Source of the DNA: Streptomyces sp. NP160
Lineage (GTDB): Bacteria > Actinomycetota > Actinomycetes > Actinomycetales > Quadrisphaeraceae
Length of the DNA stretch: 34,124 nucleotides
Direction of reading: 5' to 3'
Assembly: GCF_006335115.1 (NCBI RefSeq)
Contig: NZ_VDMJ01000005.1
Span: 1 to 34,124 of the forward strand
Made by a program: the position numbers and the translations under genes. Below the pieces are notes generated by a model. It ran no database searches and was not told where the DNA came from. It saw nothing but the letters and a program-made list of their open reading frames with translations. This document shows positions 14,264-21,657 of the stretch, piece after piece. Positions within the stretch are counted from its first letter, which is position 1. Each line of letters opens with the position of its first letter.

Positions 14264-15241
14264 TCAGACGCGGACGGTCGTCCCGGCGCGCGCCGACTCC
14301 TCCGCCGCCACGGCCAGCCGCAGGGCGGCGACCCCGGCGCTCGGCGGCGTGAGGACGTCGACCTCGCCGCGCGCCTGGCGCAGCACCTGGTCGAGCTCGG
14401 CGCGGAACGCGGCCTCGAAGCGCTCGGTGAAGTCGGCGAGGCCCGTGGCCACCCCGGAGCCCGGTCCGAGGCTCGCGCTGGCGAGGCTGCCGGAGACCTC
14501 CAGCCGGACGTCCTGCCCGGCGCCGTTGCCGCGCGCCACCGCGACCGTCGAGACGGCTCCGGAGGCGTGCTCGAGCACGGCCGTGCCGGTGTCGTGGTCT
14601 CCCAGGCCCACCAGCTCGGGTTGGGCCAGCACGGCGGCGAAGGCCGTCACCGCGACCACCGGGTCGTCCAGGAGCCAGGGCAGGAGGTCGAGGTCGTGCA
14701 CGGCCAGGTCGCGCCAGATCCCGCCCGACCCGGGCACGTAGGCGGGGTCCACCGGCGTGCGGTCGGCGTCCACGGCGCGCGCCGTCCTCACGGTGCCGAG
14801 CGCGCCGGAGACCACCAGCGCGCGCAGCCGCTGGCTCTCCGGGTCGTACCGGCGGTGGAACGCCACGGCCACGGGCGTCCCGGTGGCCTCGAGCTCGGCG
14901 GCGAGGGCCTCCAGCTCGCCGACGTCGAGGGCCAGCGGCTTCTCCACCAGCAGCGGCACCCCGGCGCAGGCGCCGCGGCGGGCCAGGTCGGGGTGGCTCG
15001 GGGTGCTGGTGGCGATGACGAGCAGGTCGAGTCCGGCGCGCCCGTCCAGGGCGGCTGCGAGGTCGGTCGAGGTCGCCAGGGCGGAGGGGGCGGCGCCGAC
15101 GGCCACCACCGCATCTCGGCTCCGGGAGAGCCGCTGCTCGTCGCGCCCGAGCAGGAGCACCTGCTCGACGTCGGCGTGCTGCGCCGCGTTCCGGGCGTGC
15201 ACGACCCCGACCCGGCCGAGCCCGACCACGCCGACGCGCAC
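14264..15241 (-). CDS. Gfo/Idh/MocA oxidoreductase (last gene of iolG-iolE operon)
   Basis: A 325-residue Gfo/Idh/MocA oxidoreductase, compact for the family. It starts MRVGVVGLGRVGVVHARNA, with the nucleotide-binding motif at the extreme N-terminus, has Glu-Lys-Pro at 100-102, then FHRRYDPE and GGIWRDLAVHDLDLLPWLL. The last stretch matches the IolG-type pattern GGI(F/W)RDxxxHDxDxxxW, so an inositol-related substrate is likely. The GTG at 15241 fits the family start exactly, but no convincing Shine-Dalgarno sequence is present. It lies 27 nt after the two-barrel IolE fusion gene and probably belongs to the same transcript. It could act on scyllo-inositol or on another isomer; the sequence does not decide this. 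Confidence 0.87.
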   Translation of the reverse strand: MRVGVVGLGRVGVVHARNAAQHADVEQVLLLGRDEQRLSRSRDAVVAVGAAPSALATSTDLAAALDGRAGLDLLVIATSTPSHPDLARRGACAGVPLLVEKPLALDVGELEALAAELEATGTPVAVAFHRRYDPESQRLRALVVSGALGTVRTARAVDADRTPVDPAYVPGSGGIWRDLAVHDLDLLPWLLDDPVVAVTAFAAVLAQPELVGLGDHDTGTAVLEHASGAVSTVAVARGNGAGQDVRLEVSGSLASASLGPGSGVATGLADFTERFEAAFRAELDQVLRQARGEVDVLTPPSAGVAALRLAVAAEESARAGTTVRV

Positions 15242-15268
15242 AGCCGCCCGCCTCGGTCGCGCCGGCTG

Positions 15269-17047
15269 TCAGGCCAGCTCGGCGGCCAGCTGGCGGAGGT
15301 GGTCGGCGCTCGCCGCCGCGTCGGCCACCGGGCCCTCGCCGTCCTCGGGGAGCAGCTGCAGCACGGTGTCCTGCTCGAGCACGAACCAGCCGTCGTACCC
15401 GGCGTCCAGCAGCGAGCGCAGCAGGGAGCGGACGTCCACGTCGCCCTGGCCGAGCGGCCGGTACAGCCCCTCCTGGACCGCCTGGTAGTAGGTCAGCTCG
15501 CCCCTCCGCACGCGCTGCGCGGTGGCGGCGTCGACGTCCTTGAGGTGCACGTGGCGGATCCGCTCGGGGTGGCTCTGCGCCAGCGCGACCGGGTCGGTGC
15601 CGCCGATGAGCAGGTGGCCGGAGTCGAGGCACAGCCCGACGTCGCAGCCGGCGAGGACGCGGTCGACGTCGCCGCTGGACTCCACGAGCGTGCCGACGTG
15701 GGGGTGCAGCACCGCCAGCACGCCCACCTGGGCGGCGGCGTCGCGCAGGCGCACGAGGTTGGTCAGCAGGGTGCTCCACCCGGTCTCGTCGAGCTCCACG
15801 CGCTCGTCGTAGCCGGTCAGCCCCGAGTCGGCTGACAGGACGACGACGCCGGCGCCGGCGGCCACGAACGCCTCCAGCTCGCCTCTTAGCCCCGGCAACG
15901 GGTCGTGCTGCGGGTCGTGCAGCACCACGGGCACGAAGCCGCCCACGGCCACCAGCCCGTTCTCCCGCAGGACGGCGGCGCGGTCGGCCGGGTCCACCGG
16001 GAGGAAGCCCTCCGGGCCGAACTCCGTCGCCGTCAGGCCCACGTGCCGCATCTCGCTCAGCACCCGCTCCACGGGCAGCTGCGCGCCCCAGCCGGGCACC
16101 TCGCACACGCCCCAGGTGATGGGGGCGCCAGCGATCTTCAGGTCGGTCACGGTGTCGTCTCCGGGTCTCGTGGGGTGTGCTCGTGGGGTCTGCAGGGAGG
16201 AGCCGCTGTCCCGCAGGACGGTGAGGGCGGCGTCACGGGCGCGCACCAGCGCGTCGTCGAGGGGGAGGGCGCGGTGCTCGGCGGACAGCGCCTCCACGCC
16301 CCACGGCCCTTCGAAGCCCGCGGCGCGCAGCACGCCCACGAGCCCGGGCAGGTCGAAGGCGCCCTCCCCGCAGTAGCGGCGGTGGTCGCGGGTGTCCTCG
16401 AAGAGGCTGCCGACGACGACGGGGTCGGCGTCGTCGAGCTCGACGGCGAAGACCACGGACCTCCCGCCGGCGGCGAGGGAGCAGGACAGCTCCTCCAGCG
16501 ACGTCCCCGCCCGGAAGACGTGCCAGGCGTCCACCACCAGGCCGAACGCGGGGTGGCCGACCGCGCGGACGAGGTCGGCGCCGGCGGGGATGCTCGCCAC
16601 CGCTGCCCACGGCACCGGCTCCAGCGCCAGGCGCGTGCCGGAGGCGGCCGCCTCCTCGGCGAGAGCGCGCAGGCGAGGCGCCACGTCGCCGGTGTGCCCG
16701 GCCGGTGGCGGCGTGGCCTTGACCAGCCGCGCGCCCAGCGCGCGGGCAGCGGTGAGCAGCAGGTCCCACCTCCGCCGCCAGGCGCCGTCGTCGTCCCACC
16801 AGCCGTCGAGCAGCTCCACCTCGACGTGGGCGAGCCCCTCCGAGCGCACGAGGTCCGCGAGGTCGGCCAGGCCGTCGGCGCCAAGCCCGTCGAGGTCGGC
16901 GTGCAGGAGCCCCAGCCCCACCCAGCCGGTGGCGGCGACGGCGCGGACGCGGTCGGCCAGGAGCAGGGGGCTGCGCTCGCGGTCTCCCGCCGGCAGCGCG
17001 TCACCGGCGGACGTCCAGCAGCTGGCGACCAGCGCCGGGGCGCTCAC
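15269..17047 (-). CDS. Two-TIM-barrel protein: sugar phosphate isomerase/epimerase-like + IolE-like inosose dehydratase
   Basis: One uninterrupted 592-residue frame joins two AP-endonuclease-2/xylose-isomerase-like barrels. Residues 1 to about 285 form an isomerase/epimerase-like domain (TRLALEPVPWAAV, FGLVVDAWHVF, WGVEALSAEH). After a short linker (about 286-299), residues 300-592 form a full IolE-like domain starting MTDLKIAGAPITWGVCEVPG when read from its own GTG. It has LHPHVGTLVESS, GLCLDSGHLLIGG and RHVHLKDVD as metal and substrate landmarks. IolE dehydrates 2-keto-myo-inositol. The internal GTG at 16150 overlaps a TGA in another frame (GTGA), so the ancestral state was probably two coupled genes, or a small indel has joined them. 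The iolE symbol is withheld because of the fusion. The gene lies 15 nt after iolG. Confidence 0.85.
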   Translation of the reverse strand: MSAPALVASCWTSAGDALPAGDRERSPLLLADRVRAVAATGWVGLGLLHADLDGLGADGLADLADLVRSEGLAHVEVELLDGWWDDDGAWRRRWDLLLTAARALGARLVKATPPPAGHTGDVAPRLRALAEEAAASGTRLALEPVPWAAVASIPAGADLVRAVGHPAFGLVVDAWHVFRAGTSLEELSCSLAAGGRSVVFAVELDDADPVVVGSLFEDTRDHRRYCGEGAFDLPGLVGVLRAAGFEGPWGVEALSAEHRALPLDDALVRARDAALTVLRDSGSSLQTPRAHPTRPGDDTVTDLKIAGAPITWGVCEVPGWGAQLPVERVLSEMRHVGLTATEFGPEGFLPVDPADRAAVLRENGLVAVGGFVPVVLHDPQHDPLPGLRGELEAFVAAGAGVVVLSADSGLTGYDERVELDETGWSTLLTNLVRLRDAAAQVGVLAVLHPHVGTLVESSGDVDRVLAGCDVGLCLDSGHLLIGGTDPVALAQSHPERIRHVHLKDVDAATAQRVRRGELTYYQAVQEGLYRPLGQGDVDVRSLLRSLLDAGYDGWFVLEQDTVLQLLPEDGEGPVADAAASADHLRQLAAELA

Positions 17048-17062
17048 GGAGCCGTCAGCTGC

Positions 17063-18091
17063 TCAGGCGGAGAGGTCGACGCGGACGGTGCGGCCCTCGC
17101 GGGCCGAGGTGCCCGCGGCGTCGGCGAGCACGAGGGCGGCGCGGCCGTCCTCGAAGCCGGGGCCGGTCAGCTCGCCGCCGCGGACGGCCTCCAGGAAGGA
17201 CTCCAGCTCGGCGGCGTACGCGCGGGCGTAGCGCTCCAGGAAGAAGTTCTGGAACGGGGCACCGGAGTCACCCGAGGTGCCGGTGGAGGAGCGGACCAGC
17301 GTGTCGGTGACGTTGCCGACGCTCAGGGTGCCCAGCGGGCCGGTGGCCTCGAGGCGCTGGTCGTAGCCGGCGGCGCAGTGGCGGGAGTTGGTGATGGTCA
17401 CCGACTGACCTCGTGACCCGACCAGGGTGGTGACGGCGCCGTCGTAGTCGTCGTGCTTCGCGATGACGTCGGAGAACTGCCGCAGGCCCACGGCGGTGAC
17501 CGCCACGACGTCGGGGACGAACCAGCGGGCGGTGTCGAAGTCGTGGATGGTCATGTCGCGGAAGATGCCGCCGGAGACCTTGATGTAGTCCTCCGGTGCC
17601 GGCGCCGGGTCGCGGCTGATGATCGTCAGCTGCTCCAGCGGGCCGACCTCACCGGCTTGCACGCGGCGGTGCAGCTCGGCGAAGTGCGGGTCGAAGCGGC
17701 GGTTGAAGCCGAGCGCCACCGGGACGGACGCGGCGGCGGCGCGCTCTCGCAGACCGTCGACGCGGGCGATGTCCAGGTCGATCGGCTTCTCGCACAGCAC
17801 CGGCCTGCCGGCGTCGAGGCAGGCGGCGATGAGGTCGACGTGGGTGGAGGTGGGGGAGGCGACCACCACGGCGTCGACGTCCTCGGCGGTGATGGCCTCG
17901 AGGGCGTCGGTGGTGGCCCGGCCCGACGCACCGCAGTACCGGGCGACGACGGCTTCCGCCCCGGCGATGAACGGGTCGGCCACCACCTGCAGCACGGCGC
18001 CCTCGGAGCGGTGCACGGTGGCCGCGTGCACCTGGCCGATGCGGCCGCTGCCGACGAGGGCGATGCGCACGGGCGTGGCGGGGCTGGTCAC
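17063..18091 (-). CDS. iolG: Inositol 2-dehydrogenase
   Basis: A 342-residue inositol 2-dehydrogenase, which oxidises myo-inositol to 2-keto-myo-inositol (scyllo-inosose) with NAD+. The Rossmann motif is ALVGSGRIGQVHA (11-23), Glu-Lys-Pro lies at 101-103, and NRRFDPHF and SRDPAPAPEDYIKVSGG follow. FRDMTIHDFDTARWF supplies the conserved Asp and His of the active site. Of six Gfo/Idh/MocA genes in the window this matches classical IolG best. The GTG at 18091 has GAGGAG 9 nt upstream. It is the first gene of an operon with the IolE-like fusion. A GntR-type motif sits inside its promoter, so it is likely induced by inositol. Confidence 0.93.
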   Translation of the reverse strand: MTSPATPVRIALVGSGRIGQVHAATVHRSEGAVLQVVADPFIAGAEAVVARYCGASGRATTDALEAITAEDVDAVVVASPTSTHVDLIAACLDAGRPVLCEKPIDLDIARVDGLRERAAAASVPVALGFNRRFDPHFAELHRRVQAGEVGPLEQLTIISRDPAPAPEDYIKVSGGIFRDMTIHDFDTARWFVPDVVAVTAVGLRQFSDVIAKHDDYDGAVTTLVGSRGQSVTITNSRHCAAGYDQRLEATGPLGTLSVGNVTDTLVRSSTGTSGDSGAPFQNFFLERYARAYAAELESFLEAVRGGELTGPGFEDGRAALVLADAAGTSAREGRTVRVDLSA

Positions 18092-18144
18092 CTGAGGGGC
18101 TCCTCGTCGTCGAGTCGGTGCGGGGGCGCCTCGGCGCCGGGGCG

Positions 18145-18175
18145 ATGCTAGCGAGTTGTCAGGTCATACCGTCAA
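18145..18175 (-). promoter_or_regulatory. iolG operon promoter
   Basis: On the minus strand TTGACG (18175-18170), a 19-nt spacer and TAGCAT (18150-18145) form a promoter candidate about 50 nt upstream of iolG. The spacer is slightly long. The regulator motif at 18156-18167 fills the spacer. Confidence 0.5.
18156..18167. promoter_or_regulatory. GntR (IolR-like) operator, site 1
   Basis: TTGTCAGGTCAT is one of three near-identical sites in the window, with half-palindrome form TTGNCNNGNCAA. It lies between the -35 and -10 boxes of the iolG operon, a repressing position. Confidence 0.7.
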
Positions 18176-18210
18176 GACCCACCCGTTCACGTCCCAGGCG
18201 GGGGCGCGGG

Positions 18211-19434
18211 TCAGACGGCGGATCGGCGCCGCGCGGCCTGCGCGTCGAGGGCCTCCTCGAACCGCGCAGCTCCCCAGCCCTCCGACAGCGCCTGCCACAC
18301 CAGCTCGGCCTGCGTCTGCGGGGCCAGGCCCCCGATCGGCTGGTCCCGGTCGAGGTTGGTGGGGAAGGCGTAGTCCTCCGCCGAGGCGGCCACGACGTTG
18401 CGCAGGGAGCGCTCGCCGACGCCGCCGGCCGCCTGGGCGCTCAGCACGCCGAACAGCGCCTTCGAGGCCGCTGCCCTGTCGACGTCCTCCATCGCCCGGC
18501 CGAAGCCCGAGGACACCTGCAGGAGGTTGGCCATGCGCCGCACGTCCGCGCTGCGGTTGGTGCCCGCCGCGTGGAAGAGGGCCGGGTTGAAGAAGGCGGC
18601 GTCTCCCTTGGCCAGCGGCAGCTGCACGAAGTGCTCGAGGAAGTACCCGGTGAACTCCGGCTGGTGGAAGGCGACGTAGCCCGCGGGGAACTTCTGCGAG
18701 TGCGGCAGGTACAGCGTCGGCCCGGTCTCCACGGGCATGTCCACGTGGGCCACCGCGCCCTGCAGCGTGAGCACGGGGGAGAGCGCGTGCACCTGCGCCG
18801 GGTGGGCCAGCGCCTGCGCCTGGTCCATGAACCCCAGGTGGTAGTCGCGGTGCGCGGTCTGCGCCTGGCCGCCCGGGTTGACCACGTTGACCTGCGAGGT
18901 CACCTGGTAGCCGCGGCCGAGCCAGGCCTCGCAGACCAGGGCCAGCAGGTCGTTGGCGTAGTACGCGGCGAAGACCTCCGGGGCGCGCACGGCCAGCTTG
19001 TCCAGCGCCCCCCACACCCTGTCGTTGGCGCCGGGCTTGGCGAAGTGGTCTCCCGAGGCCGTGCCCGCGGCCTTCTGCTCCTCGATCATCGCGCGGAAGG
19101 CGTCGGTGGCGGCCTCCACCACGTCGTGCGTGAAGGCGTCCTTGAACACGACGATGCCGGGCCCGTCCGCCAGAGCCCGGGCCAGCTCGGCCTGGACCTC
19201 GCGGCGGCCCTCGCGGGTGGTGGTGCGCTCGCGCAGCCGCGACCCGTAGACCAGCACACCCTGCTCGAGCGCGTCCGCGCACGGGTACTGCTCCAGGGTG
19301 GTCTCGGCGAGCCCCCCCTCGACGACCGCGCGGAAGTCCTCGAGGGAGCAGTCCTCGGCGGAGTACCAGCCGGTGGGCAGGTGCGTGCGCGACCGGGACG
19401 CCGAGGGGGTCGCGCGCAGCGGGGTGGCGGTCAT
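18211..19434 (-). CDS. Phytanoyl-CoA dioxygenase (PhyH) family protein
   Basis: A 407-residue Fe(II)/2-oxoglutarate dioxygenase of the PhyH family, which hydroxylates small substrates using 2-oxoglutarate and oxygen. The facial triad is visible: His195-x-Asp197 in AHRDYH and distal His288 in LFHAAGTNRSADVRR, with arginines nearby for 2-oxoglutarate binding. The length is longer than the usual 270-300 residues, because of an N-terminal extension of about 90 residues. The ATG at 19434 has GAGAGG 7 nt upstream. It lies divergent from a LacI-like regulator and next to the iolG operon. A role in opening or preparing an inositol-related or other carbon source is inferred only from position; the substrate is unknown. 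Confidence 0.85.
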   Translation of the reverse strand: MTATPLRATPSASRSRTHLPTGWYSAEDCSLEDFRAVVEGGLAETTLEQYPCADALEQGVLVYGSRLRERTTTREGRREVQAELARALADGPGIVVFKDAFTHDVVEAATDAFRAMIEEQKAAGTASGDHFAKPGANDRVWGALDKLAVRAPEVFAAYYANDLLALVCEAWLGRGYQVTSQVNVVNPGGQAQTAHRDYHLGFMDQAQALAHPAQVHALSPVLTLQGAVAHVDMPVETGPTLYLPHSQKFPAGYVAFHQPEFTGYFLEHFVQLPLAKGDAAFFNPALFHAAGTNRSADVRRMANLLQVSSGFGRAMEDVDRAAASKALFGVLSAQAAGGVGERSLRNVVAASAEDYAFPTNLDRDQPIGGLAPQTQAELVWQALSEGWGAARFEEALDAQAARRRSAV

Positions 19435-19472
19435 CGGGGTGCCTCTCGTCGTCGAGCGGGGTGCTGCGCAGG

Positions 19473-19478
19473 ACGCTA
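19473..19478 (-). promoter_or_regulatory. Possible -10 box of the PhyH gene
   Basis: TAGCGT on the minus strand, about 38 nt upstream of the ATG at 19434. No matching -35 box is seen, so support is weak. Confidence 0.3.
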
Positions 19479-19523
19479 GGCGCGCGGTGGCAGGAGCGGA
19501 GCCGCGGAACCCCTCAGAAAGCC

Positions 19524-19544
19524 CTCAGCGGCCGGCATGCTGAG
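19524..19544. promoter_or_regulatory. Inverted repeat at the start of the LacI-like regulator
   Basis: CTCAGC (19524-19529) and GCTGAG (19539-19544) are spaced by 9 nt and end 3 nt before the GTG at 19548. This may be an autoregulatory operator or a coincidence. Confidence 0.3.
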
Positions 19545-19547
19545 CGG

Positions 19548-20582
19548 GTGCGCCACCCCTTCCGCGTCCGCGAGATCGCCGCGCAGTCCGGTCTGTCCGA
19601 GGCCACGGTCGACAGGGCCCTGCACGGACGCTCGGGGGTGCGCGCCTCCACGGCCCGCCAGGTGGAGCGCGCCGTCGCCGACCTGCAGAGGCAGGCCGAC
19701 CAGCTCCGCCTCGGCGGCCGCACCTGGGTGCTTGACGTGGTGGTCCAGGCGCCGCTGCGCTTCTCCGTGGAGGTGCGCGCCGCGCTCGAGGCCGAGCTGC
19801 CCGGGCTGCGGCCCGCCGTGGTGAGGGCCCGCTTCCACCTGCTCGACGGCGCCGACCCCGCACCCGTCGCGGCGGCGCTGCTGAAGGCTGCCTCCACCGG
19901 GTCCGACGGGGTGGTGCTCAAGGCACCGCAGCACCCCGACGTGGTGGCCGCCGTCGGCGGGCTCGCCGAGGCCGACGTGCCCGTGGTCACGCTGGTCACC
20001 GACCTGCTGGGCTCGCCCCGCACGGCGTACGTGGGCCTGGACAACCGGGGTGCGGGCCGGACCGCCGCGCACCTCGTCGACCAGTGGCTCGGGCCGCCCT
20101 GCACCACCGCGGCGCCGGCGGTGCTCGTGGTGCGCGGCAGCGGTGCTGACCTCGGCGAGGACGAGCGCGCCGCCGGCTTCGCCGAGGTGCTCGGCCCTCG
20201 CCGCGTGCTGGAGGTCCGTGACGACGCGACCCGCGCCCGCGCCGTGGTCGACGACCTGCGCGTGACCCTCGCCGACGACGAGTGCGGCGTCGGGGCCGTG
20301 TACGCCGTGTACGCCGGTGCCGGGGGCGTCACCGCCGTGCTCGACGCGCTCGCGCGGCACGGGCACGAGCCGCGCGTCGTCGTCGTGCACGACCTCGCCG
20401 CCGAGCACCTGGCGCTGCTGCGCTCCGGACGGGTCTCCGCGGTGCTGCACCACGAGCTGCGCACGCACCTGCGCCGGGCGGCGCGGGTGCTGCTGCAGTC
20501 CCGCGGCGGCCTGCCCGGCCCGGTGCGCTCCTGGGCGGCCCCGGTGCAGGTGGTGACGCGCTTCAACGTGCCGCTGCGCTGA
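19548..20582 (+). CDS. LacI-like transcriptional regulator with sugar-binding domain
   Basis: A 344-residue regulator with an N-terminal LacI-type helix-turn-helix (FRVREIAAQSGLSEATVDRA, from about 5) and a periplasmic-binding-protein-like effector domain. The effector landmarks (TAYVGLDNRGAGRTAAHLV; VYAVYAGAGGVTAVLDAL) match the group with a 'substrate-binding domain 6'-like fold rather than classical LacI. I chose the GTG at 19548 because the family begins VRHPFRVREIA; the frame stays open to 19461 without conserved sequence. A weak CATGCT box ends 6 nt before the start, so it may be leaderless. It is divergent from the PhyH dioxygenase gene, its most likely target. The effector is unknown. 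Confidence 0.87.
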   Translation: MRHPFRVREIAAQSGLSEATVDRALHGRSGVRASTARQVERAVADLQRQADQLRLGGRTWVLDVVVQAPLRFSVEVRAALEAELPGLRPAVVRARFHLLDGADPAPVAAALLKAASTGSDGVVLKAPQHPDVVAAVGGLAEADVPVVTLVTDLLGSPRTAYVGLDNRGAGRTAAHLVDQWLGPPCTTAAPAVLVVRGSGADLGEDERAAGFAEVLGPRRVLEVRDDATRARAVVDDLRVTLADDECGVGAVYAVYAGAGGVTAVLDALARHGHEPRVVVVHDLAAEHLALLRSGRVSAVLHHELRTHLRRAARVLLQSRGGLPGPVRSWAAPVQVVTRFNVPLR

Positions 20583-20599
20583 GCCCTCGTGCGCAGCGG

Positions 20600-21184
20600 T
20601 CAGGCGGCCGGACGCTGCGCGCGGTGCTGCTCGCGCAGGCGCTGCACCTGCGAGATGCCGAGGCCCAGCGCCACCGCGCACACCACCGCCACCGCGACGC
20701 CGAGCAGCGGGTGCCCCGAGATGCGCCCGCCGAGGGCTCCGAGCGCCACGTAGATGCCGGCCCACGCGCCGCACGCGAGGGCGTCGGCGGCCATGAAGCG
20801 CCCCACCGGGTACCGGGCGATGCCCAGTGCGATGATCACGGGCGCGCGCCCGCCGGGGACGAGGCGTCCCGTCAGCACGGCCTGCGGGGCGTGCGACGCG
20901 ATGCTCGCCCGGGCTCGGTGCACCGCGGGGGCCAGGCGCCGGGCGCCCAGCCAGGCGCGCTGGGCGGGCGTCACGAAGCGGGCGGCCGCCCCGGCGCCGA
21001 GGAGCATGGTGCTGTCACCGAGCACGGAGGCCACGAGGACGACGGCGAAGACGACCACCAGGTCGAGCCACGAGCCCGACGCGAGGGTGGCCGCGGCGCT
21101 CACCACCTCGCCGGTGGGGACGAACGGGACCGCCGAGCCGACCAGCACGCCGAGTCCGAGCAGCGCCGTCCGGCCGAGTCCCAC
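20600..21184 (-). CDS. DedA/VTT-family membrane protein
   Basis: A 194-residue polytopic membrane protein of the DedA (SNARE-associated/VTT) family, linked to lipid-carrier recycling or proton-motive-force upkeep in bacteria. Four to five hydrophobic stretches are visible. The conserved signature reads LTGRLVPGGRAPVIIALGIA (about 104-123), with the G-R-x-x-P-G-G-R arginines intact, followed by GAWAGIYVALGALGG. It starts at the GTG at 21184 without a clear Shine-Dalgarno sequence. It converges on the LacI-like regulator with 17 bp between stops. It has no obvious functional link to inositol genes. Upstream on the same strand is a decayed TIM-barrel fragment, so its original operon partner may have been lost. 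Confidence 0.85.
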   Translation of the reverse strand: MGLGRTALLGLGVLVGSAVPFVPTGEVVSAAATLASGSWLDLVVVFAVVLVASVLGDSTMLLGAGAAARFVTPAQRAWLGARRLAPAVHRARASIASHAPQAVLTGRLVPGGRAPVIIALGIARYPVGRFMAADALACGAWAGIYVALGALGGRISGHPLLGVAVAVVCAVALGLGISQVQRLREQHRAQRPAA

Positions 21185-21237
21185 GGTGCGGCCAACGCGG
21201 TGGGACCCGGCCTGCTTCCCGTTCCTGCCCCCGCCGG

Positions 21238-21396
21238 TCAGACGCCCGCGGCGGCGCGGGCGCGGGCCAGGGTGTCGGCGGCCACCCGCAGGCGCTCGAT
21301 GCGGCCGAGCGCGGTGTCCTCGTGCTCGATGTCGACCTTCGTGTCCGGGTCGACCTCGTGCGGGGCGAGCAAGAGCTCCGCCCGGAGGTCGACGCC
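21238..21396 (-). pseudogene. C-terminal remnant of a sugar isomerase TIM-barrel gene
   Basis: Minus-strand translation gives 52 residues including VDIEHEDTALGRIERLRVAA, the typical last strand and helix of xylose-isomerase-like sugar phosphate isomerases (consensus xSIEHEDxxxxxxEG). It ends in TGA at 21240-21238. There is no start codon or N-terminal domain upstream, because the sequence changes to an unrelated LacI fragment within about 30 bp. It is read as a truncated, dead gene. Confidence 0.7.
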
Positions 21397-21428
21397 GTCC
21401 GCTCGGTCAGGGCACCGGTCCGCGGGAG

Positions 21429-21638
21429 GGTGAGGACCTCTCAGTGGTGGACTACGACGACATCACGCTCGCCCGCCTGGGGCATGTCCGGCTGACCTCC
21501 GTCAGCCAGGTCCCGGGCGCGCTCGCGGCGGCCGCGGTGAGGACCGCTGTCGAGAGGCTGGACGGCGACCGGGAAGATCCCGTCGACGTCGTAATCGCGC
21601 CCCGCCCGGTGGTGCGCGGCTCGACGGGTCGGCTCTGA
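21429..21638 (+). pseudogene. C-terminal remnant of a LacI-family regulator
   Basis: The plus strand encodes 69 residues with EDLSVVDYDDITLARLGHV, then LTSVSQ, ending APRPVVRGST. This is the standard C-terminal end of LacI regulators (xxDLSVVGYDD ... LTTVxQ ... LVxRGST). The DNA-binding domain and two thirds of the effector domain are missing. The stop lies 19 nt before the next gene. It is opposed to the TIM-barrel remnant at 21238-21396 across about 32 bp. Confidence 0.8.
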
Positions 21639-21657
21639 TCACGAGGGAGTGGTGGCG

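Noticed and set aside
16150-16150. Annotating iolE as a separate gene from the GTG at 16150
   Set aside because: No stop codon separates it from the upstream barrel in the same frame. As sequenced it is one ORF; the alternative is noted in the feature and finding.
21444-21638. A short gene starting at the GTG at 21444
   Set aside because: It would encode only the tail of a LacI effector domain, with no DNA-binding part; it is better read as a remnant.
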